DNA of 64,000 nucleotides from Haliangium sp050303215 (GCF_050303215.1 NZ_JBNLBH010000085.1:1-64000), one strand, 5' to 3'. Counted from the first letter of the stretch, positions 48,565 to 58,141 are shown. Made by a program: numbers and translations. Notes: generated by a model from the letters alone, not told the origin.

Positions 48565-50070
48565 TCAGCGGCGGCGGATCGTCCACCCGCCGGGCAGGTA
48601 GATCTTGACCCCTCCGCGCACCTCGACCGAGGGCGGACGGAAGCGCTCGCCCCGCTTGCGCCGCACGTGCCAACGACCGGCGACCCAGCGCCAGGTGGTG
48701 CCGTGCAGGCGCCAATATCCCGGGACCCAGATCGCGCCGGCCACGGCCGGGGGCGGCGGAATGACCTCCCGACGCGGCGCCGGCTTCGGCGGCACCCGCT
48801 CGTCCAGCGGCTGCGCGACCTCGCCCTCGGGCTCGTCCTCGTCAGGCTGCTCGGGCGGCGGCGGATCGTCAGCTTGGACCGGTGGCGGGGTCTCGGCGGG
48901 GGCTGCGACCTCGGGCGGCGCGGCGGCCACGGGCGGTGGCTCCGGCGGCGCGCGCACCACGAAGGTGCCCTCGATCCAGACGAAGTCTTCGAGCTGCGCG
49001 TGGTACTTCCAGTACCCGGCCACCCACTGCACGTTGTCGCCCGGCGCCTCGGGGATGACCTCCTTGCGCGGTGGCGGCGGCAGCTTGCCGCGGGCGGCGT
49101 CGTCCTGATGGTGAGGGTCTGCCCTGATCACGGGCACGCCCTTCAACGCCGCCATCCGCCGCTCGACCTCGGCCACGCGGGCGGCAAAACCGGCCCGGTA
49201 GGGGCCGATGGGCCCCTTGGGCACCAAGACCTGGTCGCGGAAGCGAATCACCACGCCGTCCATGTCGACCGGGCGATGAAACCAGAACTGGAACTGAAAC
49301 GGCTCGTCCCCGCTCTCGACCCAGTGGTGCGAGGAGATGTCGTCGATGCCGTAAAAGTTGGGGTTGCCGAGCGGATACCATGCGGTCGCGCTGGCGTGCA
49401 CCGACGTGTTGGGCAAGCCGCCGGTGTAGATGTCGAGCGTGGGCACCTCGACCTCGACCTCGACCTCGACTGGCCCCGGACCTCCGCCCCGGCGACGTCG
49501 GGTGTGGGTCCCTCCGCCCGGATCACCCGGCTTGCCCGGCTTGCGCTTGCCCGGCGGCTTGCGCCCCTTGCCGCCGCCCGGATCGCCAGGATCGCCCGGC
49601 TTGCCCGGCTTGCGCGTACCCGGGGGCCTCCCCGGCTTGCCCGTGCCCGACGGCTCGCCGCCCTCGCCTTCGGCCACCACGGGCAACTCCACATCGTCGT
49701 CTCCGGCCCGACACGCTGAGTGATCGCCGAGTAGCTCGCCCAGCCCTTCCTCCGACCAGCCCCATCCGGACACGATCGTCCCATCGGGATACACCCGCCG
49801 CGTGTCCATGGGCAGGCCCCGCTGTCCGAACACCTCGATGACGAAGCGCCGGCCAAATTCGGTCTCTCGGCGCGGGACTTCGACCGTGAACGGCCCGGTA
49901 ACGCAGCGCTGCTTCGACACCAGGACCCAGGTCTGCTCGGTGTGCCACTCTTCGAGAGCCTCGGGCTCCTCGGCGCCTGACCCGCTGCGGCTGCCGCCCC
50001 CGCACGCGCCAACCACCAACACGACCCCCGTGAACGCAATCGCGGCTATCAATAGTCTGAGGCGCATCAT
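48565..50070 (-). CDS. Lipoprotein with collagen-like segment and WxxGxW repeats
   Basis: This encodes 501 residues from the ATG at 50070. The signal peptide ends in a lipobox (VVGAC) and is followed by Gly/Ser. About residues 140-190 are a low-complexity GKPGKPGDPG collagen-like stretch. A middle domain (IYTGGLPNTSVHASATAWY to FQFWFHRPVDMDGVVIRF) is of unknown type. The C-terminus has two WVxGYWxxH motifs (WVAGYWKYH and WVPGYWRLHG) and a third, WVAGRWHVRRK. These resemble the YxWV/BcpO-like surface repeats found in many myxobacterial envelope proteins. Function unknown; an outer surface location is likely. Confidence 0.7.
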   Translation of the reverse strand: MMRLRLLIAAIAFTGVVLVVGACGGGSRSGSGAEEPEALEEWHTEQTWVLVSKQRCVTGPFTVEVPRRETEFGRRFVIEVFGQRGLPMDTRRVYPDGTIVSGWGWSEEGLGELLGDHSACRAGDDDVELPVVAEGEGGEPSGTGKPGRPPGTRKPGKPGDPGDPGGGKGRKPPGKRKPGKPGDPGGGTHTRRRRGGGPGPVEVEVEVEVPTLDIYTGGLPNTSVHASATAWYPLGNPNFYGIDDISSHHWVESGDEPFQFQFWFHRPVDMDGVVIRFRDQVLVPKGPIGPYRAGFAARVAEVERRMAALKGVPVIRADPHHQDDAARGKLPPPPRKEVIPEAPGDNVQWVAGYWKYHAQLEDFVWIEGTFVVRAPPEPPPVAAAPPEVAAPAETPPPVQADDPPPPEQPDEDEPEGEVAQPLDERVPPKPAPRREVIPPPPAVAGAIWVPGYWRLHGTTWRWVAGRWHVRRKRGERFRPPSVEVRGGVKIYLPGGWTIRRR

Positions 50071-50252
50071 GGTCGTCAATGACTGTAACAGGCCGTCAGG
50101 GCAGCAACAATCACGACCTCGGGGGGCGTCCCGGTATGAGCCGCGCCAGGAACCAAACGTTCCATGCCGAGTTCCACGCCCGCGGGGGACAGCGTTCGCA
50201 GGGCCGTGCATGGTGGCGTTCGACCGTTTGTGTCCCGGGTGCCCGGGTTCCC

Positions 50253-50945
50253 TCACTCCGTGACCGAGGCGCACAACTCCGCCAGGCGCCGGCGCACCTG
50301 CTCTCGCAAACGCGCCGCGGGTCCGACGCGCAAGTGCTCGTCCAACTCGTCCGCGCGCTCCAGGAGGCTCCGTGGCGTGTGCCTGACCAGCAGGTCGTTG
50401 ACATCGTTGTAGGCCTGGATCTTGGTCTCCTCGTCGCCATCGTCGATGAGGGCGAGCAGCCTCTCAAACGCCGACGAGTCACCTAGTCGCAAGGCTGCCC
50501 CGATCAGGGCTCCGCGAGCGCGAGGCCAGGTTTCACGCTCGAGTTGCCGGCGCACCGCGCGCAGCCCGGCTGGATCGCCAAGTCTGCCGATGGAGTCGGC
50601 CACGTAGCTGCGGACCGGTCCGTCCTCGTCGAGGAGGCCTGCCTCGAGAGTCGGCAACGCACGCGGGTCGCCCAAGTCGCCGAGTGCCTCTGCGGCTGAC
50701 GCTCGCGGCAAGGCATCCTCATCGTAGCCGAGAACCCGCTCGAGCGCGGCTCGAGCGGGCCGATAGCGCAAAACACCGAGGATCTCCGCAGCTTCGCTGC
50801 GGTTCAGACTCTCAGAGTCGAGCAGCAGCGGCTCGAGCGCCGGGCCGACTCGGTCGCCGTCTCCCTGTCCCACGCTGCCAAGCGCGCTGATCGCACACAA
50901 AAGGCCAACCGTGACGGCGATGCCTATCCCCCAATCGATCCGCAT
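50253..50945 (-). CDS. HEAT-repeat protein
   Basis: This encodes 230 residues with a signal-like N-terminus (IGIAVTVGLLCAISALGSVG), so it is probably periplasmic or anchored. About four HEAT-type helix pairs follow, for example AAEALGDLGDPRALPTLEAG and VADSIGRLGDPAGLRAVRRQ. Such repeats form protein-binding solenoids. No catalytic motif is seen and no partner is clear. Confidence 0.75.
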   Translation of the reverse strand: MRIDWGIGIAVTVGLLCAISALGSVGQGDGDRVGPALEPLLLDSESLNRSEAAEILGVLRYRPARAALERVLGYDEDALPRASAAEALGDLGDPRALPTLEAGLLDEDGPVRSYVADSIGRLGDPAGLRAVRRQLERETWPRARGALIGAALRLGDSSAFERLLALIDDGDEETKIQAYNDVNDLLVRHTPRSLLERADELDEHLRVGPAARLREQVRRRLAELCASVTE

Positions 50946-51093
50946 CAGTGAAGTCTAGCGGTCCGGCCTGAGGCGAAACAAGGATCGGCAGTCATAGAAG
51001 AACCGCCGGCGATGCCCGAGCGATCGCGTCGGGCCGTGTCACCCTCCCATGGCCCCGATATGCAGGCGGCGTCACCCGGAGGGGCACACCGGC

Positions 51094-51900
51094 TCAGAAA
51101 CCGTAGCAACACACCAACCCGATCATGGCCGGGAGCCGCACCGTGATCCCGGCCATGAAGGTCAGGTCGGTAATCCCCTCGATGCGGCGTACGCCGACGT
51201 CCGCCTCCACCCCGATGCTCATCTCGCCCGCCCACGCGAGCAAGACGCCGCCGCTTCCGTTCGAGCTGCTGCCCGCGCCGGTCGAGGTCGTCACGTACTC
51301 CATGCTCACACCCATCGATGCGCCGCCGCCCTCCTTGGCGAACTCCCCGGTGCCGTGTATGCCAAAGCGCCCGTGCGTCGGCGGCGGCAGCTCCGGGGCC
51401 GGGGCGGGACCGATCGCGACCGCTACGCGCTGCGGCGGCGAGGCGCCCGGGGCGGCGCCGGGCGGCCCGCTGGGCCCGCTGGGCCCGTTGGGATCGACCG
51501 GCATCCCCCCGGCCGCCGGTTCGCCCTGACCCGGTGCGGCCTCGGCCGGGGCCGCGTCCAGCCCTCGCGGCGCCGTCGGAAAGTAGCTCGTTCGCAGATA
51601 TCCCATCGGCCGCCCGTCATATAGGAATCCAGCCGAGACATCATAATTCCGCCCGGTGAAATCGGGCACGAGCTGCAGCGGCGCGAAGCCGACGCGCACG
51701 GCGAAGTTCGGATCCTCAGAAGGCGGCGGCGTACCGCTCACCATCACGCTGGCGTCGAGCGGCGGCACCGCGAACGGCAGGCACCCGACCGTGCCGATCC
51801 CAAGCCCCAGCAATGTCGCCACCGCCGCGACCCCGACCCCGCCTCGGGCCGTGATTCGTTCTCGCCGCGACAATCGCGGCTCGGACGACCGGCATGTCAC
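51094..51900 (-). CDS. Putative lipoprotein, unknown function
   Basis: This encodes 268 residues from a GTG at 51900; upstream in-frame sequence overlaps the next gene and looks non-coding. The signal peptide (VGVAAVATLLGLGIGTVGC) ends at a lipobox. The mature part alternates beta-prone segments (FAVRVGFAPLQLVPDFTG; GGVLLAWAGEMSIGVEADVG) around a Pro/Gly-rich middle. It ends MAGITVRLPAMIGLVCCYGF, which could be an outer-membrane beta structure. I do not recognise the family. Confidence 0.6.
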   Translation of the reverse strand: MTCRSSEPRLSRRERITARGGVGVAAVATLLGLGIGTVGCLPFAVPPLDASVMVSGTPPPSEDPNFAVRVGFAPLQLVPDFTGRNYDVSAGFLYDGRPMGYLRTSYFPTAPRGLDAAPAEAAPGQGEPAAGGMPVDPNGPSGPSGPPGAAPGASPPQRVAVAIGPAPAPELPPPTHGRFGIHGTGEFAKEGGGASMGVSMEYVTTSTGAGSSSNGSGGVLLAWAGEMSIGVEADVGVRRIEGITDLTFMAGITVRLPAMIGLVCCYGF

Positions 51901-51970
51901 TCGTTGACTCTGCACTGCGCTGCTCCTTCGTCGTGGGTTCGTCGGCCGGCACCGCGCGCGACGGGACGGC

Positions 51971-54235
51971 TCACTCGTCACCGTCGTCGCCGGCCGCGGG
52001 CCGATCGGCCACGAACCGCACCGTGCCGCGAACGACGTCCCGGGTGAGGGTTTGGTCCCCGCGGACGATTTCGAGCCGTACGACCGTGCCCGCCACCCCG
52101 CGGATGGCCTCGATGTTGTCGCCAAAGCCGCGCCCGCGCGCGACCGCGCCGTCGATGGCGCGCACCTCGTCGTCCACGGCCAACCCGGCCACCTCGGCCG
52201 GGCCGTGCGGCACCAGCCCGCGCACCACGAGCCGCTGCTCCTCCATCGCCAGCACCGCGCCGATGCCGGCGAATTCGATGGTCTCGTCGGAGCCGAAGGC
52301 CACCGGGGCCAGCTCCAGGGTCACGGTCTCGTGCCCGCCGGGCGCGAGCGTCAGCCCGGTCTCGATACGGCCGACGTAGGCCGGGTGACGTACCGACAGG
52401 CTGCGCCGGCCCGGAGCCACGTCGTCGATCTCGAACCGGCCGTCGCGGTCGCTGTAGCGCACCGGCTCGTCGCTGCCCGTGGCCAGGCGCACCGTGGCGC
52501 CGTGGATGGGGCCGCCGCCGCCAGCCTCGCGCACCAGCCCGGACACCCGCGCGCCCGCGCTCAGGTCGAAGTCCAGCATGTGCTCCTGCCCGGGCGCGAG
52601 TTCGACCCCGACCTGCTCAGCCGGCGCAAACCCGGGCGCCGAGGCGGTCACCTCGTAGCGCCCCGAGGGCAGGTCATCGAAGCGGTAGCGACCGTCCCCG
52701 CTCAAGAACTGCCGCGCCGCGGTGTAGAAGCCGTCGCCGGCGCCCGGGCCGGCGCCCGAGCCGGTTCCGGCCAGGCCCGCCCGGCGCGTGAGCGTCACCC
52801 GCATGTGCCCCAGCACCCGACCATCCCCGCGCACGGTGCCGGTGAGGATCGCGCCCGCACCGAGCACCAGCTCGACCCCGGTCGCCGGAGCCTCGATCCC
52901 GGACAGACGTCCCGGCGCATACCCGGGTGCGTCCGCGCGCACGACCAGCGGCCCCGGGCCCAGCCCGGTCAGGGTGAAGCCGCCGTCCCCGTCAGTCTCG
53001 ACCTGGGCCGCCGCCAGCGCGCTCAGCGGCCGCCGGGCCCGTACCGTGGCCCCGGACACGCCCGCGCCGTGTTCATCGACCACGCGGCCGACCACGGCCA
53101 CGGGCCGGCCTAGACGCACGGTCACGCCGCGCATTTGCGCGCCCGGGTCGCCGGCCAGGGTGACCACCACCGGCGCCGAGGCCGCGTAGCCCTCGGCCGC
53201 AGCCTCTATCACCAGTCGCCCCGGCGGCACCGCCTCCAACTCGAAACCACCGTCACCGGCGCTCACGGCCTCGATGGGCGACCCTGGGGCATCGCTCCGC
53301 GCCACCACCCGAGCCCCGGCCACGCCCTGCTCGGCGCCCCCGCCCGGCGCCGCTGCGACCACGCGCCCCTGAATTCGCCCGCCGCGGTCGATCACCAGCT
53401 CGATCCCGCTCAGCTCTGCGCCCGGCGGCGCCCATCGGATCAGCGTGGTCGCGGCCGGGCGGCCGGACGCGCGCGCGATCAGGGTCACTTCGCCCGGGGG
53501 CACATCGATGCGGAACTCGCCCTGGGCCTCGCTCACGGCCTCGCCCGCGGGCACGGTGTGGGCGCTGTCGAGCACGCGCTCGAGCAGACGGGTGCGGTGC
53601 CGGATCTCGACCCCGGCCAGGGGCTCGCCGTCACCGTCGACCACGCGCCCGAAAATCCGTGCCAGCCGCACCACCCGCAGGTCGAACTCGGACACATGGC
53701 TGCCGGCCGCCACCTCCAGCCAAGCCTGATCGCCGAACTCGGATGCGACCCCTAAACCCGCCCTCGCCGCGCCGGTGTCGTCGTTGCTGTCGTCACCACT
53801 GGCCGGCCCGGCCGTAGCCAGGGGCACGCCGCCGAGGGCCAGCACATCCGCGCCCACGGCCCGAACTCGATAGCGCCCGGGCCCGAGCGCGATCCGATAG
53901 CGCCCACCGGGGCCGCTCTCGGTGGTGAGCTCGGCGCCGCCGGCGGCCACGAAGGCCACGCTCACCGCGGGCAACGCCTCGCCGGTGAGCAGGTCGCGGA
54001 CCGTACCCGCGACCTCGGTGGCGTCCGCGGCAACGCCGGCACCGAGCGCGCCCGGCCGTGACGACCGCGCGTTCGGGCTGGCCCCCGAGCCTCCCTGCGC
54101 GCCCTCGACGGGGATGTACACCGGCGTGCTGGGCGGCCGCTGGGGCGAGCGTTCGAGGGCCCAGTAGCCGAGCAGGCCCAGGAGCACGAAGCCGATCGAG
54201 GCCAGCACGGCCTCACGCCGACGCGACATGGCCAT
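51971..54235 (-). CDS. Carboxypeptidase-regulatory-like repeat protein with C-terminal PDZ domain
   Basis: This encodes 754 residues. A single N-terminal membrane anchor (ASIGFVLLGLLGYWAL) places the rest outside the inner membrane. Residues 75-650 hold about six carboxypeptidase-regulatory-like beta sandwiches, seen as repeats of the GxVxDxxGxPLxGxxV ... DGxFxLxxLPPGxxxLxA type. Examples are GRVVDGDGEPLAGVEIRHRT and LTGLGPGPLVVRADAPGYAP. The last 95 residues look like a PDZ domain (LVVRGLVPHGPAEVAGLAVD, then VRAIDGAVARGRGF). A peptide-binding periplasmic scaffold is likely. It lies 9 bp after the DJ-1-like gene. Confidence 0.82.
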   Translation of the reverse strand: MAMSRRREAVLASIGFVLLGLLGYWALERSPQRPPSTPVYIPVEGAQGGSGASPNARSSRPGALGAGVAADATEVAGTVRDLLTGEALPAVSVAFVAAGGAELTTESGPGGRYRIALGPGRYRVRAVGADVLALGGVPLATAGPASGDDSNDDTGAARAGLGVASEFGDQAWLEVAAGSHVSEFDLRVVRLARIFGRVVDGDGEPLAGVEIRHRTRLLERVLDSAHTVPAGEAVSEAQGEFRIDVPPGEVTLIARASGRPAATTLIRWAPPGAELSGIELVIDRGGRIQGRVVAAAPGGGAEQGVAGARVVARSDAPGSPIEAVSAGDGGFELEAVPPGRLVIEAAAEGYAASAPVVVTLAGDPGAQMRGVTVRLGRPVAVVGRVVDEHGAGVSGATVRARRPLSALAAAQVETDGDGGFTLTGLGPGPLVVRADAPGYAPGRLSGIEAPATGVELVLGAGAILTGTVRGDGRVLGHMRVTLTRRAGLAGTGSGAGPGAGDGFYTAARQFLSGDGRYRFDDLPSGRYEVTASAPGFAPAEQVGVELAPGQEHMLDFDLSAGARVSGLVREAGGGGPIHGATVRLATGSDEPVRYSDRDGRFEIDDVAPGRRSLSVRHPAYVGRIETGLTLAPGGHETVTLELAPVAFGSDETIEFAGIGAVLAMEEQRLVVRGLVPHGPAEVAGLAVDDEVRAIDGAVARGRGFGDNIEAIRGVAGTVVRLEIVRGDQTLTRDVVRGTVRFVADRPAAGDDGDE

Positions 54236-54244
54236 GGCGCCGGC

Positions 54245-54823
54245 TCACACCCGCCGCGGCGGGCCTCCGCGCGCCACCAACATGGCCCGCTCGAGCGCGG
54301 CCTCCTTGTCGGCGCCCGCGAGCAGACCGACCAACGTGAGCGCGAACTCGAGCGCCGTGCCCGGCCCCCGGCTGGTGACGACGCGGCCGTCGACGACCAC
54401 CCGGTCGGTCACCACCTCGGCCCCGGTGAGCTGGTCCTCGACCCCGGGGTACGAGGTCACGAGCTTGCCCGCGAGCACGCCGGACGGGGCCAGCGCGATA
54501 GGGGCGGCGCAGAGCGCGGCCACGAAGCCCTCGCGCTGGTCCACGGCCCGGATCAGACGCTGCACTTCGGGGTGCTCGCGCAGCTTGGCCGCGCCGGGCA
54601 TGCCCCCGGGCAGCGCGATCATGGCCAGCGGCGCGGGGTCTACCTCGGACAGCGCGACCTCGGCCGTGAGCTCGATGTCGTGGCTGCCGCGCACCGGCCC
54701 AGGCTCAACGCCGGCCACGACGACCTCGACCCCGGCGCGACGAAGCACATCGATGATGGTGACGGCCTCGATCTCCTCGAAGCCATCGAGCAGGGGAACC
54801 AACACGGAGCCGGGCGTCTTCAT
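54245..54823 (-). CDS. DJ-1/PfpI-family protein
   Basis: This encodes 192 residues from the ATG at 54823; another ATG is 4 codons upstream. It has the DJ-1 features: VLVPLLDGFEEIEAV with the conserved Glu, IALPGGMPGAAKL, the nucleophile-elbow Cys in FVAALCAAPIAL, and a late TSRGPGTALEFALTLV. Family members act as deglycase-like or chaperone/redox proteins. The gene probably shares an operon with the PDZ-repeat protein 9 bp downstream, though a functional tie is not evident. Confidence 0.9.
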   Translation of the reverse strand: MKTPGSVLVPLLDGFEEIEAVTIIDVLRRAGVEVVVAGVEPGPVRGSHDIELTAEVALSEVDPAPLAMIALPGGMPGAAKLREHPEVQRLIRAVDQREGFVAALCAAPIALAPSGVLAGKLVTSYPGVEDQLTGAEVVTDRVVVDGRVVTSRGPGTALEFALTLVGLLAGADKEAALERAMLVARGGPPRRV

Positions 54824-54898
54824 CGACGCGAGCATACCAGGGCCGCCGGGCCGGCCGGAAGCGTCTCCGGTCGCGGCCCCGGCCCAGGTCGGACCAGC

Positions 54899-56548
54899 TC
54901 AGGCCGAGCGCGGGGGCGGCACGTCGCCCAGGCAGGCGCGGGCGAAGTCCATGCCCGTGAGTACACCCTCGGTGCTCCCGTCGTCGAACACCACCACGTG
55001 GTGCACGTCCAGGGCCGCAGCTTGGCCGGCGGCGCGGTACAGCGGCATGGAGCCGGGCACCGAGATGAAGGCCTGGGTCATCGCGTACTCGATCGGAGTG
55101 TCGCGGGCCAGGTGGCGCGAGGCCAGGGCCTCGCGTTGCGTGAACAGGCCCACGGGCCAGCGGCCGTCGAGCACGACCACGCCGCTGACGTCGGCCTTGT
55201 CGAGCAGCTTGACCCCGGCCGACACCGGCTCGTCGAGGGTGACCGCGAAGATCACCGAGGTCATGAACGACCGCACCGGCGTGCTCACGCCCACGTCGCG
55301 GACCACGGCCATGGCGTCGGTGGTGCTGAACACGCCCAGAGGCCGGTCGCCCTCGGTCACGAACACCCGGTGCACGTCGTGCTCGACCATGAGCTGGGCG
55401 GCGTGGGCCACGCTGTCATCGAGGCGGACCGTGACCAGGTCGCGGGTCATGATCTCGCCGACCCGGCGATGGGGCAGCCGGCGCGCGCCCATGTGCCGCC
55501 GGGCCGTCAGCCGGGCCATGCTCACCCGCATCAGGTCGGTGCGCGAGACCACGCCGAGCAGGTTGCCGAATTCGTCGATCACGGCCGCGCACGAGATGCC
55601 GCGATCGTCGAGCACGTCCTGGACCCGATCGAGGTCGTCGTCGGGGCCGACCGCGCGCACGGGCGAGCGCAGGTAGTGGTGCACCGGCGCGTCGGTGCGC
55701 GGCCGCTGGCGCCGACTCGGGCCGTAGCACTGAACCAGGAAGGCGAGGAAGTCGGCCTCGGTGACGATTCCGACCACGGCCTCGCCGTCGAGCACGGGCA
55801 GGCACCCGAACGAGTGCTGCTCCAGCATGCGCGCGGCGTCGGCCGCGGGCGCGTCCGGGGCCACGGTCCACACCTCGGCCCGCATGACGTCGCGGGCGGT
55901 GGCCTGGGGCGGGAACTTGGGCGCCAGGCTGAGGACGCTGTACTGGGCCGCGAGCAGATCTCGGTGGGTGACCAGGCCGATGAGCCCACCGTCGTCGTCG
56001 ATCACGGGCAGGTGGCGGATGCGGCGCAGCATCATCATGTCCTCGGCCGCGCTCAGGCTCTGCCCCGGGTTCAAGCTGACCACGTCGGTGGTCATCAGGT
56101 CGCGGACCTCGATGCCGCTGTCGTCGCTCGCGAGCAGCTCGATGATGCCCTCCATGAAGTCGGCCTCGGTGATGATGCCGATCACCCGGCGGGCGTCATC
56201 GACCACGGGGGCGCAGCCGAAGCGGTTGTCACACAGGAGCTGGGCGGTGTCCACGGCCGAGGCGTCGGGGCGCACGCTCCACACGTCGCGGGTCATGATC
56301 CGCTCCACCGGCACCACGAGCTGCAGATCGGTGCGCTCCTCCTCGTTCAGGCCGGTGTTGGTGCTGAGGTGAGCGGCCAACAGGTCGCGGTGGGTGACCA
56401 GGCCGACCAGGCGCTGGTCATCATCGACGACGGGCAAGTGGCGGACGCGCTCGAGACGCATGAGCTCGTCGGCCAGGGTGAGGCTCTGCTCTTTGCGGAG
56501 GGTGACGACCTTGCGGGTCATCAGGTCCCGGACCTTGAGGTGTTCCAC
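54899..56548 (-). CDS. Protein of eight CBS motifs (four Bateman modules)
   Basis: This encodes 549 residues from a GTG with AGGAG 6 bases upstream. The whole chain is CBS motifs, each opening with a variant of VRDLMTxxVVTL. I count eight: VRDLMTRKVV, VERIMTRDVW, VRDLMTTDVV, ARDVMRAEVW, VHHYLRSPVR, VGEIMTRDLV, VRSFMTSVIF and IEYAMTQAFI. The middles read LPVVDDDQRLVGLVTHRDLL and variants. CBS pairs bind adenine nucleotides and sense energy state. There is no enzyme or channel domain, so the protein should work as a separate sensor/regulator. Four tandem modules in one chain is uncommon. Confidence 0.88.
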   Translation of the reverse strand: MEHLKVRDLMTRKVVTLRKEQSLTLADELMRLERVRHLPVVDDDQRLVGLVTHRDLLAAHLSTNTGLNEEERTDLQLVVPVERIMTRDVWSVRPDASAVDTAQLLCDNRFGCAPVVDDARRVIGIITEADFMEGIIELLASDDSGIEVRDLMTTDVVSLNPGQSLSAAEDMMMLRRIRHLPVIDDDGGLIGLVTHRDLLAAQYSVLSLAPKFPPQATARDVMRAEVWTVAPDAPAADAARMLEQHSFGCLPVLDGEAVVGIVTEADFLAFLVQCYGPSRRQRPRTDAPVHHYLRSPVRAVGPDDDLDRVQDVLDDRGISCAAVIDEFGNLLGVVSRTDLMRVSMARLTARRHMGARRLPHRRVGEIMTRDLVTVRLDDSVAHAAQLMVEHDVHRVFVTEGDRPLGVFSTTDAMAVVRDVGVSTPVRSFMTSVIFAVTLDEPVSAGVKLLDKADVSGVVVLDGRWPVGLFTQREALASRHLARDTPIEYAMTQAFISVPGSMPLYRAAGQAAALDVHHVVVFDDGSTEGVLTGMDFARACLGDVPPPRSA

Positions 56549-56660
56549 GATGTACTCCTGGCTACTCTTGGCGGTGCCGCCCGGGCGCCGCCGCAGGCGC
56601 CCAGGGTAGCATGAGCGGACCCACGGGGTCGGCCGCTTCTCGCGGCCTTCGGGCGGCTGA

Positions 56661-57554
56661 TCACGCCCATGGCAGCGCGGCGACGGCGTCGATCAAGTAG
56701 TCGCGGAACAGCGTGACTCGGCGCGGCAGGTGCTCGGTCGAGGGATACACCAGGTACAGCTTGGAGCCGCGCCGCTCGTACTCGGGCAGGACCCGCACCA
56801 GCCGGCCGGCGGCGACATCGGCCGCGCCCATGAAGCCCGGGAACATGCCGATGCCGGCGCCGAGGCGCACTGCCGCGCGCACGAACGAGAACTCATCGGC
56901 GCCGACCGGGCCGGTGACGTCCACGCTCTCCGGGCCGGCGGGGCCGTGCAGGTGCCAGCGCGTGCCCCGGTCGCGGGGGCGGAACAGCACGCAGTCGTGC
57001 CCGGCCAGCTCGGCCACCGCGGTGGGGGTGCCGCGGGCCGCGAGGTAGGCCGGGGCCGCGAACAGGCGGCCCTCGACCGCGCCGATCTTGCGCGCGACCA
57101 GGGCCGAGTCGGACATGCGGCCGGCGCGCAGGGCCAGATCGAAGCCCTCGGCGATCAGATCGACCACTCGTCCGGTGACCTCGGTGTACACGTGCAGCTC
57201 GGGGTAGCGGGCCACGAACCCGGCCACGAGCGCGGGCAGGACGTCGACGCCAAAGTCGTACGGCGCGGTGATGCGCACGACCCCGGTGGGGGCCTCTTGC
57301 TGCTGGGTGACCTCGGCCTCGGCCGCGGCGAGCAGGTCCATGGCCTGGGTCACCCGGGCGTGGTACGCCGCGCCGGCGTCGGTGAGGGCCAGGGTGCGGG
57401 TCGAGCGCTGCAGCAAGCGCACGCCCAGGCGCTGTTCGAGCCGGCGCACGGCCCGGCTCACGGTCGACTTGGGCACGCCGAGCTGGCGGGCCGCGGCCGA
57501 GAAGCCCTGGTGCTCGACGACGCGGGCAAAGACAGCGATCTCGTTGAGGTGCAT
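56661..57554 (-). CDS. LysR-family transcriptional regulator
   Basis: This encodes 297 residues. The N-terminal winged helix reads FARVVEHQGFSAAARQLGVP, then SRAVRRLEQRLGVRLLQRST, as in the AaeR/YafC-like LysR group. The C-terminal part has the substrate-binding domain (VVRITAPYDFGVDVLPALVA and later DLALRAGRMSDSALVARKIG). It is divergent from the DoxX gene, with an 8-bp inverted repeat between them that is a good operator. It most likely controls that gene and itself. Confidence 0.93.
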   Translation of the reverse strand: MHLNEIAVFARVVEHQGFSAAARQLGVPKSTVSRAVRRLEQRLGVRLLQRSTRTLALTDAGAAYHARVTQAMDLLAAAEAEVTQQQEAPTGVVRITAPYDFGVDVLPALVAGFVARYPELHVYTEVTGRVVDLIAEGFDLALRAGRMSDSALVARKIGAVEGRLFAAPAYLAARGTPTAVAELAGHDCVLFRPRDRGTRWHLHGPAGPESVDVTGPVGADEFSFVRAAVRLGAGIGMFPGFMGAADVAAGRLVRVLPEYERRGSKLYLVYPSTEHLPRRVTLFRDYLIDAVAALPWA

Positions 57555-57584
57555 GGTGCGAAGAGGAGGGGTCGCGGCGCCAGG

Positions 57585-57610
57585 TCACTGTTCCACCAGC
57601 GCAACAGTGA
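57585..57610. promoter_or_regulatory. Operator palindrome between lysR-type and doxX-type genes
   Basis: TCACTGTT-N10-AACAGTGA is a perfect 8-bp inverted repeat in the 134-bp divergent gap. It contains the T-N11-A element expected for LysR-family binding. Confidence 0.65.
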
Positions 57611-57688
57611 GTTGCAGAATCACATACTGGTGCGTCAGGCGCAACGACCTATCGTAGGAGACAAGTCAACGACACAAGGATCACTCCC

Positions 57689-58141
57689 ATGCAGACCTTC
57701 CTCCGGCACCTCCCCACCGCCGCCCGCTACCTCCTCGGCCTCATCTTCGTCGTCTTCGGCCTCAACGGCTTCCTCGGCTTCCTGCCCCAGCCCCCGGTGG
57801 ACGGCCCGGCCGGGGCCTTCCTCGGCGCCCTGGCCGCCACCGGCTACGTGTTCCCGGTGATCAAGAGCATCGAGATCCTGGCCGGGCTGATGCTGCTCGG
57901 CGGGCGCCTGGTCCCGCTCGCGCTCACCCTGCTGGCCCCGATCGTGGTCAACATCGTGCTGTTCCACCTGGTCCTGGCCCCGGCCAACCTGGCCCTGGTG
58001 GGGTTCATCCTGGCCGCCGAGCTGTACCTGGCCTGGAGCTACCGCGACCGCTTCCGCGGCCTGCTCACCGTCGCCGCCAAGCCCCGCGTCGCCGCCGCTG
58101 CGCCCCGCGCGGTGCCCGCCCCCGCCCGCACCGCGGCCTGA
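57689..58141 (+). CDS. DoxX-family membrane protein
   Basis: This encodes 150 residues with four membrane segments. RYLLGLIFVVFGLNGFLGF, GAFLGALAATGYVFPVIKSI and EILAGLMLLGGRLVPLAL are the DoxX pattern. DoxX-like proteins are linked to quinone or thiol redox in membranes. The last 20 residues are a low-complexity Ala/Pro/Arg tail. AAGGA lies 9 bases upstream. It is divergent from, and probably controlled by, the LysR-type gene. Confidence 0.88.
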   Translation: MQTFLRHLPTAARYLLGLIFVVFGLNGFLGFLPQPPVDGPAGAFLGALAATGYVFPVIKSIEILAGLMLLGGRLVPLALTLLAPIVVNIVLFHLVLAPANLALVGFILAAELYLAWSYRDRFRGLLTVAAKPRVAAAAPRAVPAPARTAA

